From RGIG5612 sp963589005 (GTDB lineage Bacteria > Bacillota > Clostridia > Lachnospirales > Lachnospiraceae), in NCBI GenBank assembly GCA_963589005.1, contig CAVAJR010000028.1, forward strand, positions 1 to 31,857: a stretch of 31,857 bases of DNA, given 5' to 3'. Under the pieces are notes generated by a model. It worked only from the letters and a program-made list of their open reading frames with translations, did not search any database and was not told the origin of the DNA. The stretch's first letter is position 1, and every line of letters starts with the position of its first letter. Below are positions 8,631 to 16,059 of the stretch, piece after piece. The position numbers and the translations under genes are program-made.

Positions 8631-8655
8631 TTTGTTTCTCATGCAGAAACTTTCT

Positions 8656-8683
8656 TGTATAACAACAAATGTACTCATTTGAA
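8656..8683 (-). promoter_or_regulatory. Candidate promoter of the ABC transporter operon
   Basis: On the minus strand TTCAAA (8678-8683) and TATACA (8656-8661) are separated by 16 bp. A CAAGAA half-site, the same as in the array at 8871-8934, directly abuts the -10. The predicted leader is about 145 nt long. Both boxes are imperfect, so this is only the best pair I could find. Confidence 0.4.
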
Positions 8684-8870
8684 CGGTCTATCATCAACGT
8701 ACGTGCTATGGAGCATTTACTTATTGTCTTTTCATCGGAAACATGGCGTTTCTTCTTAAGGTAAGCAAAATGTTATCCGCGTGACGATTTTTTTGACTAC
8801 AATTAAAAGGTTTCTCTTATTATCTGCTATAAATTAAATTTATAATTGAGGTATATTTTATCCCTTTTCT

Positions 8871-8934
8871 TTCTTGTCCTATGCAAGAATAGTTCATTCT
8901 CTTGTATTTTCAGCAAGAATAATTTATTTTCTTG
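8871..8934. promoter_or_regulatory. Array of alternating TTCTTG/CAAGAA half-sites (candidate operator)
   Basis: Two similar 21-bp near-palindromes begin at 8884 and 8914, exactly 30 bp apart (about three helical turns). Each starts with CAAGAATA and ends in TTG preceded by TTCTC or TTTTC. A further TTCTTG at 8871-8876 makes another inverted pair with the CAAGAA at 8885. Five alternating half-sites in 64 bp suggest cooperative binding of a dimeric regulator. Confidence 0.5.
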
Positions 8935-9028
8935 GTATCTCTAAGTCAAATTATAACTTTTTTCTATTATCCCCTATTTCTTTTTAATATTTCACTTCTG
9001 TTCTGCTTAATGATAATTTTTTCACAAA

Positions 9029-9067
9029 TGATACAGCTGTCAGACAAAAGTGAAACAGCTGTTATCA
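9029..9067. promoter_or_regulatory. Inverted repeat upstream of proC-like gene
   Basis: TGATACAGCTGT (9029-9040) and ACAGCTGTTATCA (9055-9067) are complementary apart from one extra base, separated by 14 nt. The downstream arm ends about 22 bp before the ribosome site. It could be a regulator site or a 5' leader hairpin; no T tract follows on the plus strand, so it is not an intrinsic terminator. Confidence 0.45.
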
Positions 9068-9104
9068 AAAAATAAAATTCAGCAAAATAGGAGGACAATA
9101 AATA

Positions 9105-9929
9105 ATGAAACAAATTGCTTTTATCGGAACAGGTGTAATGGGAAGTGCTTTACTGCGGGCAGCCTGCAAAAGTGTTGATCCGTCAGATATCATAATTTAT
9201 GACAGATCTCAGGAAAGAACTAAGGAACTTGCTGAAGAACTTGGATGCTGTGTAGCCGCAAGCAGTCAGGAAACAGTCAAGTCAGCACAGTATATTATGT
9301 TTGGCGTACATCCTCACCATATGAATGGTGTTGTCGGCGAACTTCTTCCTACCTTCAAGGATGAAATAAACAGCGGTCACAGACACATTGTTTGTTCAAT
9401 GGCAGCGGGTTTCGCAATAGCAGATATAAATAAATTATTTGCAGGGGGCGGTATCAATGACATGCCTGCAATAAGAATTATGCCTAACATTCCTTTGAAG
9501 ATCTCAAAAGGTGTAATTATTTTTTCAAATAATGAATATGCAAGCGACGAGGAAACCGAAGGGCTTATGAACATATTGAAAGCTGGCGGACTCATGAAAC
9601 ACCTTACCGAACGCGAAATGAATGCTGCAACTCCGGTTTTTAGCTGTTCTCCTGCATATGTATATATGTTTATTGAGGCCATGGCAGATGCCGGTTCAGA
9701 AATCGGACTTACCCGTGATGTATCAATTGAGCTTGCAGCAATGGCTACATTCGGCTCAGCGGCAATGGTACTTGAAACAGGAAAACATGTAGCTGCTCTC
9801 AGAGATGAGCTATCAACTCCTGGCGGCATGACAATAACAAGCACAAATATAATGGAAGAGGCCGGATTCAGAGGCGCTCTGATAAAGGGCGTTCTTGCAG
9901 CATATAAACGTTCACTGGACATGATCTAA
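9105..9929 (+). CDS. proC: Pyrroline-5-carboxylate reductase
   Basis: Reduces 1-pyrroline-5-carboxylate to proline with NAD(P)H in the cytoplasm. At 274 residues it has the family length. It opens with a Rossmann loop, FIGTGVMGSAL, has IRIMPNIPLKISKGV in the middle, the dimer-domain motif SPAYVYMFIEAMADAG, and the C-terminal signature region DELSTPGGMTITSTNIMEEAGFRGALIKGV. The usual PGGTTIAGL reads PGGMTITST here, so this is a divergent member and could act on a related cyclic imine. A GGAGG ribosome site lies 10 nt before the ATG. It is the first gene of a plus-strand operon with YitT-like, PhzA/B-like and GPH transporter genes, an odd setting for a housekeeping proline gene. Confidence 0.85.
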   Translation: MKQIAFIGTGVMGSALLRAACKSVDPSDIIIYDRSQERTKELAEELGCCVAASSQETVKSAQYIMFGVHPHHMNGVVGELLPTFKDEINSGHRHIVCSMAAGFAIADINKLFAGGGINDMPAIRIMPNIPLKISKGVIIFSNNEYASDEETEGLMNILKAGGLMKHLTEREMNAATPVFSCSPAYVYMFIEAMADAGSEIGLTRDVSIELAAMATFGSAAMVLETGKHVAALRDELSTPGGMTITSTNIMEEAGFRGALIKGVLAAYKRSLDMI

Positions 9930-9934
9930 TAACT

Positions 9935-10564
9935 ATGGCAATAGATTTTTTTCAGAATCATATAAAAATCAGGAATGCATTTTGCCTGTTTATAGCTTGC
10001 CTGTTCTACGCACTTGCCCTTAACCTGTTCTTCGCCGGTAACAATATTGCTGCTGGCGGACTTGCAGGAATTGCAACCGTTTTAAGTGGCGTACTTCATA
10101 TAAAGATATCCTTACTGATTCTTTTGATGAACATCCCTCTGCTGGTCTTGGGTTTTTTCCTAAAAGGGTGGCGTTTTACACGCAATACGATCATCGGCTT
10201 TGGCATTTACATTATTTTGGTGGAGATAACTTCCTACTTGCCCACACTAACTGTTAATCCTCTGTTGGCCGCATTATTTGGCGGTGCTCTCTATGGCATC
10301 GGGATGAGATTTATGACTGTAGCCGACGGGTCAATCGGCGGAACAGAACTTATAGTCAGGGTTTTATTTAAATTTTTCCCAAGGGTCGGTATCGGCAAAC
10401 TCTGCCTGCTTGTGGATGGAACAGCTGTAATTATATCATTCATAGTATTCCATAATATGGAGTTATGCCTATATGCCATATTAGCACTATTTATCTGCTC
10501 ACGTTTCTCGGATAAGGTCTTATTTGCCACAAATGCGTCTAAAAGATGTATTGAAAATAAATAA
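9935..10564 (+). CDS. YitT/DUF161-family membrane protein (short form)
   Basis: A 209-residue integral membrane protein with about five to six hydrophobic segments. The family features are the start NLFFAGNNIAAGGLAGIATVLS, the GLxLY-like turn GGALYGIGMRF, and TVADGSIGGTELIVRVLFKFFPRVGIGK followed by a transmembrane helix. Typical YitT proteins are about 280 residues with a C-terminal cytosolic DUF2179 domain; this one ends just after the last membrane segment, so that domain is absent. Function in the family is unknown. The ATG lies 5 bp after the proC stop, consistent with translational coupling. Confidence 0.85.
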   Translation: MAIDFFQNHIKIRNAFCLFIACLFYALALNLFFAGNNIAAGGLAGIATVLSGVLHIKISLLILLMNIPLLVLGFFLKGWRFTRNTIIGFGIYIILVEITSYLPTLTVNPLLAALFGGALYGIGMRFMTVADGSIGGTELIVRVLFKFFPRVGIGKLCLLVDGTAVIISFIVFHNMELCLYAILALFICSRFSDKVLFATNASKRCIENK

Positions 10565-10641
10565 CATAAAGGCACAAAAGATTGGCAGATACATTTTCTG
10601 TTACATAAAAATAAATAAACTGAAAGGTTAAGGTATTAAAA

Positions 10642-11598
10642 ATGACAAGAGAAGAAAAGAAAAAAATGGTAACTGAATTGTTTCAACAGAAATGGTGGCT
10701 TGAAGAATTCAGAGAACATTTCACAGAAGATTTAACATATGAAGCACCAATGGCGCCTCCGGGAATGCTCCAGCATCTTGATGAGGGCATGACCGCTATC
10801 CATATGATGTGGCTGTCTGCAACTGTAAAAACATGGAAAACTGAGATTCTCAAGTCATACGGTCCTAAGGAGGAGGATGGTGATACCTTCTTCATCATTT
10901 ATAATGTAACAGCTGACGTTAAATGGGGCAACACAGAAAATACATACTCAAACAAACGTGGAGTTCTTCGCATTCGCATGAATGGTGACAAAATCTGCAA
11001 CATAAAAGAATGGTTTAATCCGCTTAATTGGATCAAGGCTGCCGGCAGAGATGTGCCTGTTTTTGGAATGAGCATTCCTATGTGCAATGAGCTTTCAAAA
11101 GTCATCCACAAGGAAAAGCCTGCCCGTCCCGAATATGATATGAGCCCTGAAGCCTGTGAAAGCAGAAGAAAATCAAATATTCAGTGTTTCGGTTCTATTG
11201 AGAAAGGATATGCATGCAGTCCGATTCCTGTAGAAAAAGGCTTTGATCGGCTGGTTCTGAACGTTCCTGCTAATATGAAGGAAGATGTTACTCCTGAAGA
11301 GCGAGAATATTTTGACCTTTGGTTGGCTGTAGGAGAAACTAAGCCATGGACCTGGATGCCTGGTGCCGTTGTTTATGAAACAGATGATCCGTATGCCTCT
11401 TTCTCAGAGCCTTGCGGTTATGGCGGATATAGCTGGCCGGGCAACGAGGAGTTCGGAATGTTCTATGCCAACAAATACATATGCTATATTGAGCTGGATG
11501 ACAAAGGTTTTTGCAAGAGATACTGGGAATTTCTTAATCCTATTGCCAAAATGAACTCAATCAATAAGAGTCTGCCGTCGTTTCCTTGGTTATTCTGA
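10642..11598 (+). CDS. NTF2-fold protein, PhzA/PhzB-like, with unknown C-terminal half
   Basis: A 318-residue soluble protein. The first about 140 residues have the SnoaL/PhzA-B type NTF2-like layout: an N-terminal helix, EHFTEDLTYEAPMAPPGML, a conserved Trp-rich middle, and strands ending GVLRIRMNGDKICNIKEWFNPLNWIKAAG, resembling the PhzA/PhzB family of phenazine biosynthesis. The second half (about 170-318) contains AVGETKPWTWMPGAVVYETDDPYASF and GYGGYSWPGN and looks like a second NTF2-like copy, ending in a similar strand and EFLNPIAKMNSINKSLPSFPWLF. The parallel FNPLNW / FLNPIAK endings support an internal duplication. AAGG precedes the ATG by 8 nt. It lies between the YitT and GPH genes; a small-molecule enzyme or binding protein is likely, but the substrate is unknown. 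Confidence 0.6.
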   Translation: MTREEKKKMVTELFQQKWWLEEFREHFTEDLTYEAPMAPPGMLQHLDEGMTAIHMMWLSATVKTWKTEILKSYGPKEEDGDTFFIIYNVTADVKWGNTENTYSNKRGVLRIRMNGDKICNIKEWFNPLNWIKAAGRDVPVFGMSIPMCNELSKVIHKEKPARPEYDMSPEACESRRKSNIQCFGSIEKGYACSPIPVEKGFDRLVLNVPANMKEDVTPEEREYFDLWLAVGETKPWTWMPGAVVYETDDPYASFSEPCGYGGYSWPGNEEFGMFYANKYICYIELDDKGFCKRYWEFLNPIAKMNSINKSLPSFPWLF

Positions 11599-11650
11599 TA
11601 GCACAGATTCATATTACCTTTATAATTATTTTAAATGAAAGGACAAAGAG

Positions 11651-13024
11651 ATGAGTACCAAAAACAATTCAAGCGATAAGGTTCCTGTACTTCAGAAAAT
11701 GTGCTACACCTGTGGTGACCTGGGCGTTAATCTGATGCATAATATCATTTCAAGTTATTTTATGCTTTTTATGACAAATATAATGGGAATTGCACCTGTA
11801 ATAGGCGGTGTAATATTTGCAATCGCCAGAATATGGGATGCAATCAACGATCCTCTCATGGGATCCATCAGCGAGCGCGTAAAACCGCGAAAGCTTGGCA
11901 GATACCGTTCATGGATGGCTTTTGCCATAGTTCCTTATTCAGTATTCTTCGTCTTATGTTTCACGAATCCGGAACTTTCAATGGGCGCTAAAATCGTATA
12001 TATAGGTTGCATTTATATTTGCTATGGAATGAGTGCTACCATGTTCCAGGTTCCTTACGGATCACTTGCCAGCGTCATGACAACTAATACTCAGCAATAC
12101 TCTATTCTGGGTGTATTCAGAGATTATGGCGCAAATATCGCTGGAACAGTTGTCAGTCTTACAGCTGTCATTCTTATAACTCACTTCGGCGGTGATATGA
12201 ATACTCAAGCTGGCTTCACACGCACAGCAATCCTGGTCGGAATAGTTGCTGCATTATTCATGTGCATCGCTGTTCTGGGAACAAAAGAGAGAGTTCAGAC
12301 AACTGTTGAACCTACTAAGCTCAAGGACTGCATGAAAGCCTTTACAAAAAACCGTCCTTCACAGATACTCTGCGGCGTTGTATTCTTCTTCTCACTTGGA
12401 AATGCTTTCCGCCTTGTATGGACACCATATTACTGCATGTACTACCTAGGCGATGCAAATGTCATCTCAACAATTTTAAGTATCATGTTTGCTATTCCTC
12501 TGGGAATGCTGTTGTTGGTACCTTTTCTTACAAAGAAGTTCGGGAAAAAGGCGGTTCTTGCATTCGGAAATATTTTTCTTGCAGGTTCAGGCATATTCTT
12601 TATGTTTGCCAAGGATAGCTATTTTCTCATAATTCTTGCTTCCATATTCTGTGGTCTATCATTAGGAATGGCATTTTCAGTTATCTGGGGAATGCTTCCG
12701 GACACTGTCAACTACGGTGAATGGAAGACTGGAATCAGAGCCAGTGGATTTATTTATGCGATCGGTGTATTTGCTGTTAAGCTTGGTTCAGCTGTTGCTA
12801 ATTTCGGAGCCGGAACATATTTAAGTATTCTCGGATATGACGCCTCCCTCGGAATGAATCAGCTTCCTGAAGTGCAGGAAGGTATAAATCTGGCTAATGG
12901 TCTTACAGCAATTTTCTTCGGTGTATGTGCATTGATCATCCTTTCCTTCTACAAGCTGGATAAAAACACATGTGACAAGATTGAGGTAGAACTTGCTGAC
13001 ATGAGAGCAGCTAAGATCAAATAA
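11651..13024 (+). CDS. GPH-family (MelB-like) sugar:cation symporter, MFS_2
   Basis: A 457-residue protein with about twelve membrane segments. The N-terminal pattern, a start at VPVLQKMCYTCGDLGVNLMHNIISSYFMLFMTNIMGI followed by RIWDAINDPLMGSISERVKPRKLGRYRSWM, is diagnostic of the glycoside-pentoside-hexuronide:cation symporter family. The D-x-x-x-D-P-x-M-G loop carries the acidic cation-site residues. The C-terminal half has SVIWGMLPDTVNYGEWKTGIRASG, also typical. AAAGGA precedes the ATG by 7 nt. As the last gene of the operon it probably imports, or exports, the compound handled by the upstream PhzA/B-like protein. The substrate cannot be read from the sequence. Confidence 0.92.
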   Translation: MSTKNNSSDKVPVLQKMCYTCGDLGVNLMHNIISSYFMLFMTNIMGIAPVIGGVIFAIARIWDAINDPLMGSISERVKPRKLGRYRSWMAFAIVPYSVFFVLCFTNPELSMGAKIVYIGCIYICYGMSATMFQVPYGSLASVMTTNTQQYSILGVFRDYGANIAGTVVSLTAVILITHFGGDMNTQAGFTRTAILVGIVAALFMCIAVLGTKERVQTTVEPTKLKDCMKAFTKNRPSQILCGVVFFFSLGNAFRLVWTPYYCMYYLGDANVISTILSIMFAIPLGMLLLVPFLTKKFGKKAVLAFGNIFLAGSGIFFMFAKDSYFLIILASIFCGLSLGMAFSVIWGMLPDTVNYGEWKTGIRASGFIYAIGVFAVKLGSAVANFGAGTYLSILGYDASLGMNQLPEVQEGINLANGLTAIFFGVCALIILSFYKLDKNTCDKIEVELADMRAAKIK

Positions 13025-13107
13025 TATCTTATAATCAACAATAATACAGATATAATATACCAAAGTGAGTTTCTTACCAGAAACTTCTAATAAACTCCCC
13101 TATCAGG

Positions 13108-13137
13108 CAGGACCACACCCGAATGGATGTGGTCCTG
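13108..13137 (+). terminator. Hairpin closing the proC-GPH operon
   Basis: CAGGACCACA (13108-13117) and TGTGGTCCTG (13128-13137) form a perfect 10-bp stem with a 10-nt loop. The plus-strand tail TTAGTTACTATAGG is only modestly T-rich. It lies between two convergent genes, 15 bp from the lysR stop, so it may serve both directions. Confidence 0.7.
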
Positions 13138-13152
13138 TTAGTTACTATAGGT

Positions 13153-14052
13153 TTATTCCTCTTGCCGGAAAAACATGGACAAGAACTCTTTTATTACAGG
13201 ATTAATAGCATTTTCATTCCACAAAATAACCTCATGTGCAGAAAATCCCGGCAGGTCTATAGGAAGAGCCGCCATATATTGATTTTTCATATGATTGGCA
13301 AGTTTTTCAGATGCAATTGAGATGCCCAATCCAGCCTGCACATAACTATTTATCAGATGAAGACTTTCCAGATATTTAACCTGTAATTGCGGTTCAGCCT
13401 GAGTAAGCGTTTTTGCAAAAAATGAGCGCCATCTTTCATCACCGCTTCTGATATATATCGGATATTCTCTTAAAGCTTCTCGCCAGGTTGCCTGCGGATT
13501 TCTCAACACGTATGAATATGGCACCAACAAGCTGAAGGATTCGTGAATTACGCAATGATAATTGGTGAATTGAAATTGTTTTTCATAATCTGTTATCAAA
13601 TATAATCCGATATCCACATCCCCTGCTTTGATTGCATGAGAGACCTTCTCTATCGGATAAAGCTTAAACTGCAGATGAAGACTGGGATTTCTCTGCTGCA
13701 GTGCAATAAGTGCATTTATAACGCCATATCGATCCAAACCAACATCCGACGCCTCAAGTGCAATCGTCAGCTCCGGTCTTTCAGCAATTTCGCTGTACGC
13801 TGCCTGGATTTTAGGAATTATTGTATTTGCCTCATTTATGATCGCTCTTGCCTCTTCCAGAAGTATCTCACCCGCCTTGGTAAGCGAAAAGGCACGATGT
13901 CCTCTTTCTACCAAAGCATATCCTAACTCTTTTTCCAAATCTGCTATCTGCTGACTAAGAGCCGGCTGAGAAACAAATACTTTATTGGCAGCACGGCTGA
14001 AATTTTTTTCTTCAGCAAGTGCTATAAAATAATTCAACTGTCTTAACTCCAT
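13153..14052 (-). CDS. LysR-family transcriptional regulator
   Basis: A 299-residue LysR regulator. The N-terminal winged helix-turn-helix is canonical: MELRQLNYFIALAEEKNFSRAANKVFVSQPALSQQIADLEKELGYALVERG. The C-terminal periplasmic-binding-like effector domain covers about residues 90-295 (LTIALEAS, VDIGLYLI, GLGISIASEKL). The ATG at 14052 has AGGG 7 nt upstream. It is convergent with the proC-GPH operon and next to the B3/B4 gene. The proC operon, with its upstream inverted repeat, is a plausible target. Its promoter shares a 29-bp element with the B3/B4 promoters. Confidence 0.93.
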   Translation of the reverse strand: MELRQLNYFIALAEEKNFSRAANKVFVSQPALSQQIADLEKELGYALVERGHRAFSLTKAGEILLEEARAIINEANTIIPKIQAAYSEIAERPELTIALEASDVGLDRYGVINALIALQQRNPSLHLQFKLYPIEKVSHAIKAGDVDIGLYLITDYEKQFQFTNYHCVIHESFSLLVPYSYVLRNPQATWREALREYPIYIRSGDERWRSFFAKTLTQAEPQLQVKYLESLHLINSYVQAGLGISIASEKLANHMKNQYMAALPIDLPGFSAHEVILWNENAINPVIKEFLSMFFRQEE

Positions 14053-14080
14053 ACAATCACCCTACCTCTCGCTTTAAGTG

Positions 14081-14109
14081 ATTGTACCACTTTTGATTCG
14101 AGTTCTCCA
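14081..14109 (-). promoter_or_regulatory. lysR promoter, copy 1 of a shared 29-bp element
   Basis: On the minus strand the element ends in the -10 TACAAT (14081-14086) and includes the conserved core GAACTCGAATCAAAAGTG just upstream. It matches the element before the B3/B4 gene (14910-14938) at 27 of 29 positions. The -10 lies about 29 bp from the lysR ATG. There is no consensus -35. Confidence 0.6.
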
Positions 14110-14162
14110 CCTATCGTCAGAATCTCTTTCACCCCAAGTTGTCAGAATAAAGCTGATATTTA

Positions 14163-14864
14163 TTACAGTTCCATCGCCGGATGTTCAGCATCTACCAGTC
14201 CTGCTGTTACATCACATCCCCAGATTTCTCTCACAAGTGAGCTCAGTTCGTCTCTAGCAGCAATCACCTTATCCTTGTTGAAATCTGCAAATCCATCTAT
14301 AGGAAAGAAAATATCAGAGGACTTATCGGTAATCTTGCCATGCTCGCTCTGGCGCCATGTCCATCGACGAGTGCGCACCTGATGTTCAACCGCATACACT
14401 ACCTCACCTGCATCCGGTTTTTCCTCGGTGTCACTGCCGAAAGGCAGAAATGTATCCTCTGGCTGCGCCAATCGTATACAAATGTCATTGCTGCTGCCGC
14501 CCAGATCATGCGCACCCATAGGCAGGGTATATTTCAGTGATATAGCATTTCCCAGGTCAACTACCGGATTAATGTGCGGCATTCCCTTGCCTTTGGCAAT
14601 ACGAGTGAAAAGCGCCTCGATTGAACACAGATATTTATTTGGGTTGATATCCAGTGCTCGGAATGCCTCCCTGTATGGCAGAATATCTGCTTCTTCCTTA
14701 ACCTTTTTGCCATCGAACCGCTGCGCAGCAATCTGTATACTTTCATTTAAAAGGCTGTCTATCTCCGAATATGTTCTGCTGTTGTCCACACCTTTTGCCA
14801 TAACAACGCCAAAACAAGCATTCGGCAGCTTTTCAAAAATCTCTTTCTCTACAATAAATTTCAT
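14163..14864 (-). CDS. B3/B4 tRNA-binding domain protein (free-standing PheT-like editing domain), intact copy
   Basis: A 233-residue protein of the B3/B4 family, related to the editing domain of the phenylalanyl-tRNA synthetase beta chain. Free-standing forms are widespread in Firmicutes and are presumed to act on mischarged tRNA or amino-acyl substrates. Sequence features: SLLNESIQIAAQRFDG, PYREAFRALDINPNKYLCSIEALFTRIAKGKGMPHINPVVDLGNAISLKYTLPMGAHDL and the C-terminal VYAVEHQVRTRRWTWRQSEHGKI with FPIDGF. Length and ends are normal. The ATG at 14864 has AGGAG 7 nt upstream. The first 107 codons, the leader and the promoter recur near the right end of the window. It lies downstream of the 10-gene operon but has its own promoter. 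Confidence 0.9.
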   Translation of the reverse strand: MKFIVEKEIFEKLPNACFGVVMAKGVDNSRTYSEIDSLLNESIQIAAQRFDGKKVKEEADILPYREAFRALDINPNKYLCSIEALFTRIAKGKGMPHINPVVDLGNAISLKYTLPMGAHDLGGSSNDICIRLAQPEDTFLPFGSDTEEKPDAGEVVYAVEHQVRTRRWTWRQSEHGKITDKSSDIFFPIDGFADFNKDKVIAARDELSSLVREIWGCDVTAGLVDAEHPAMEL

Positions 14865-15050
14865 GTTATATCTCCTGTTGAATTGTCACATATTGCACTA
14901 TCTAACTGCATTGTATCACTTTTGATTCGAGTTCACCATGCAATAACCGTTCTATGGCCGTGTAAGTTTATGCTCGGATTGAATAGTGCAGAGTTGCACC
15001 ACAAAGATTTGATAAGAATTAATCAACATGACTCTATCTTAAATCATTTT
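14546..15050. repeat. Left copy of a >=505-bp direct repeat flanking the ten-gene operon
   Basis: This segment recurs at 31353-31857 in the same orientation with a constant offset of 16807 and no gaps. It covers the 5' part of the B3/B4 gene, its leader and promoter, and the last codons of the metallo-beta-lactamase-fold gene. Eight substitutions are all at 14583-14730 (14583, 14619, 14667, 14676, 14691, 14702, 14709, 14730); 14731-15050 is identical in both. Confidence 0.97.
14910..14938 (-). promoter_or_regulatory. B3/B4 promoter, copy 2 of the shared 29-bp element
   Basis: The minus-strand -10 TACAAT at 14910-14915 is preceded by the conserved core GAACTCGAATCAAAAGTG. The same arrangement is found before lysR (27/29 identical) and, exactly, before the truncated B3/B4 copy at 31717-31745. 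The predicted leader is about 40 nt. Confidence 0.6.
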
Positions 15051-16056
15051 TTTCCGTACTAAACCTTACTGTTTTCCCATCGCTGGCACAGGTAATGTCC
15101 CCGTTCATATCTGTCCTGTATACAGTCGCTCCATATGCAGCAATCCTGTTCATCACCTCATCGTGCGGATGATCATATGCGTTCCCCTGGCCTACCGAAA
15201 TCACACAATACTCAGGTGCCACTGCCTTAAGGAAACTCTCTGATGTGGATGTATAGCTTCCATGATGCCCCACCCTGAGCACCGTGCTTTTCACATCATA
15301 TCCGGCATCCAATATGGACTGTTCCTCTATTTCCTCTGCATCACCGGTAATCAGAAACGCCGTATCCCCGTATATAATCTTCACCACGATTGACGAATTA
15401 TTCTCATTGTTCTCCGCCAGAGACATATCCACGGGACCTACAATTTCAACCTTCGCACTACCCAGGGTAAAGGTATCGCCTGCTGCCGGAATCGTTATGG
15501 ACTTACCCTGCTGTTCCAGATACTTCACAAAGCTGTTGAACGCTCTTGTATCATATTCCTTAACCGGAGCAAAAGCCGTTCCGACGGTTGCATAGTTCAG
15601 CGCACCGGCTAGACCGCTAACATGGTCTTCATGGGCATGGGTACAGACCATATAATCCAGATACTTTATCCCGTTCTGCTGAAGATATGAATACAGGAAT
15701 TGCGAGCTGCTCGGATTGCCTCCGTCTATCAACATCGCTTGTCCGTCACACATTACCAGCGTGGAGTCCGCCTCGCCCACATCAAAGAAATTGATCTCGA
15801 AAGTGGAATCCGCCGGAATTACCCGCTCTGTATTTTCAGTCGGTGGTGACTGCGTTCCTGTATCCTGTTCTGTTGTATCATTCTCAATATTTCTCTGATC
15901 TTTCCGGTCGTTACCCTCCGTTTCGGACACCCGCACGTCCGGCATATTTCTTTGTGGATGATGTTGTCGATATATGCTGTATCCTGCAATCCCGGCAGCA
16001 ATCACAACCGCCAGTATTGCGAATACCACAAATATCCGATATGTTTTTCTTTTCAT
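15034..16056 (-). CDS. Membrane-anchored ComEC-like metallo-beta-lactamase-fold hydrolase
   Basis: A 340-residue protein with one N-terminal membrane segment (about residues 8-27, FVVFAILAVVIAAGIAGYSIY), a polar Asp/Glu/Thr-rich linker to about residue 85, and a metallo-beta-lactamase domain like the C-terminal domain of ComEC. The metal motif is H140-A-H142-E-D144-H145; further motifs are FLITGDAEE, RVGHHGSYTSTSESFL (about 258-273) and YDHPHDEV. It probably sits outside the membrane as a nuclease or phosphodiesterase-type hydrolase. It lies 3 nt after the DUF4236 stop with no clear ribosome site of its own, so translation is probably coupled. It is the last gene of the ten-gene operon; its final codons lie inside the flanking repeat. 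Confidence 0.88.
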   Translation of the reverse strand: MKRKTYRIFVVFAILAVVIAAGIAGYSIYRQHHPQRNMPDVRVSETEGNDRKDQRNIENDTTEQDTGTQSPPTENTERVIPADSTFEINFFDVGEADSTLVMCDGQAMLIDGGNPSSSQFLYSYLQQNGIKYLDYMVCTHAHEDHVSGLAGALNYATVGTAFAPVKEYDTRAFNSFVKYLEQQGKSITIPAAGDTFTLGSAKVEIVGPVDMSLAENNENNSSIVVKIIYGDTAFLITGDAEEIEEQSILDAGYDVKSTVLRVGHHGSYTSTSESFLKAVAPEYCVISVGQGNAYDHPHDEVMNRIAAYGATVYRTDMNGDITCASDGKTVRFSTEKNDLR

Positions 16057-16059
16057 AGG

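Larger units (their letters stand above)
8505..9104. promoter_or_regulatory. 600-bp divergent control region between the ABC operon and proC-like operon
   Basis: No gene is seen here; the region is very AT-rich. It holds a candidate minus-strand promoter for the ABC operon (8656-8683), a near-palindrome at 8617-8630 (TTTCATacATGAAA), an array of CAAGAA/TTCTTG half-sites at 8871-8934, and a 12/13-nt inverted repeat at 9029-9067 just before proC. These are given as separate entries where the evidence is good enough. Confidence 0.6.

Noticed and set aside
9377..9922. A 181-codon minus-strand open frame opposite proC
   Set aside because: The plus-strand gene has convincing reductase motifs and ribosome site; the antisense frame has neither.
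14910..14938. The shared element read on the plus strand (TTCGAGT) as a tRNA T-loop remnant or tRNA attachment site
   Set aside because: The flanking bases do not form a T-arm stem and no other tRNA part is present; the promoter reading explains its position before three coding starts.
14546..15050. The direct repeats as a phage or ICE attachment site or an insertion sequence
   Set aside because: No integrase, transposase or terminal inverted repeats occur in the window, and a 505-bp repeat is far longer than a usual attachment core. Duplication or homologous recombination fits better.
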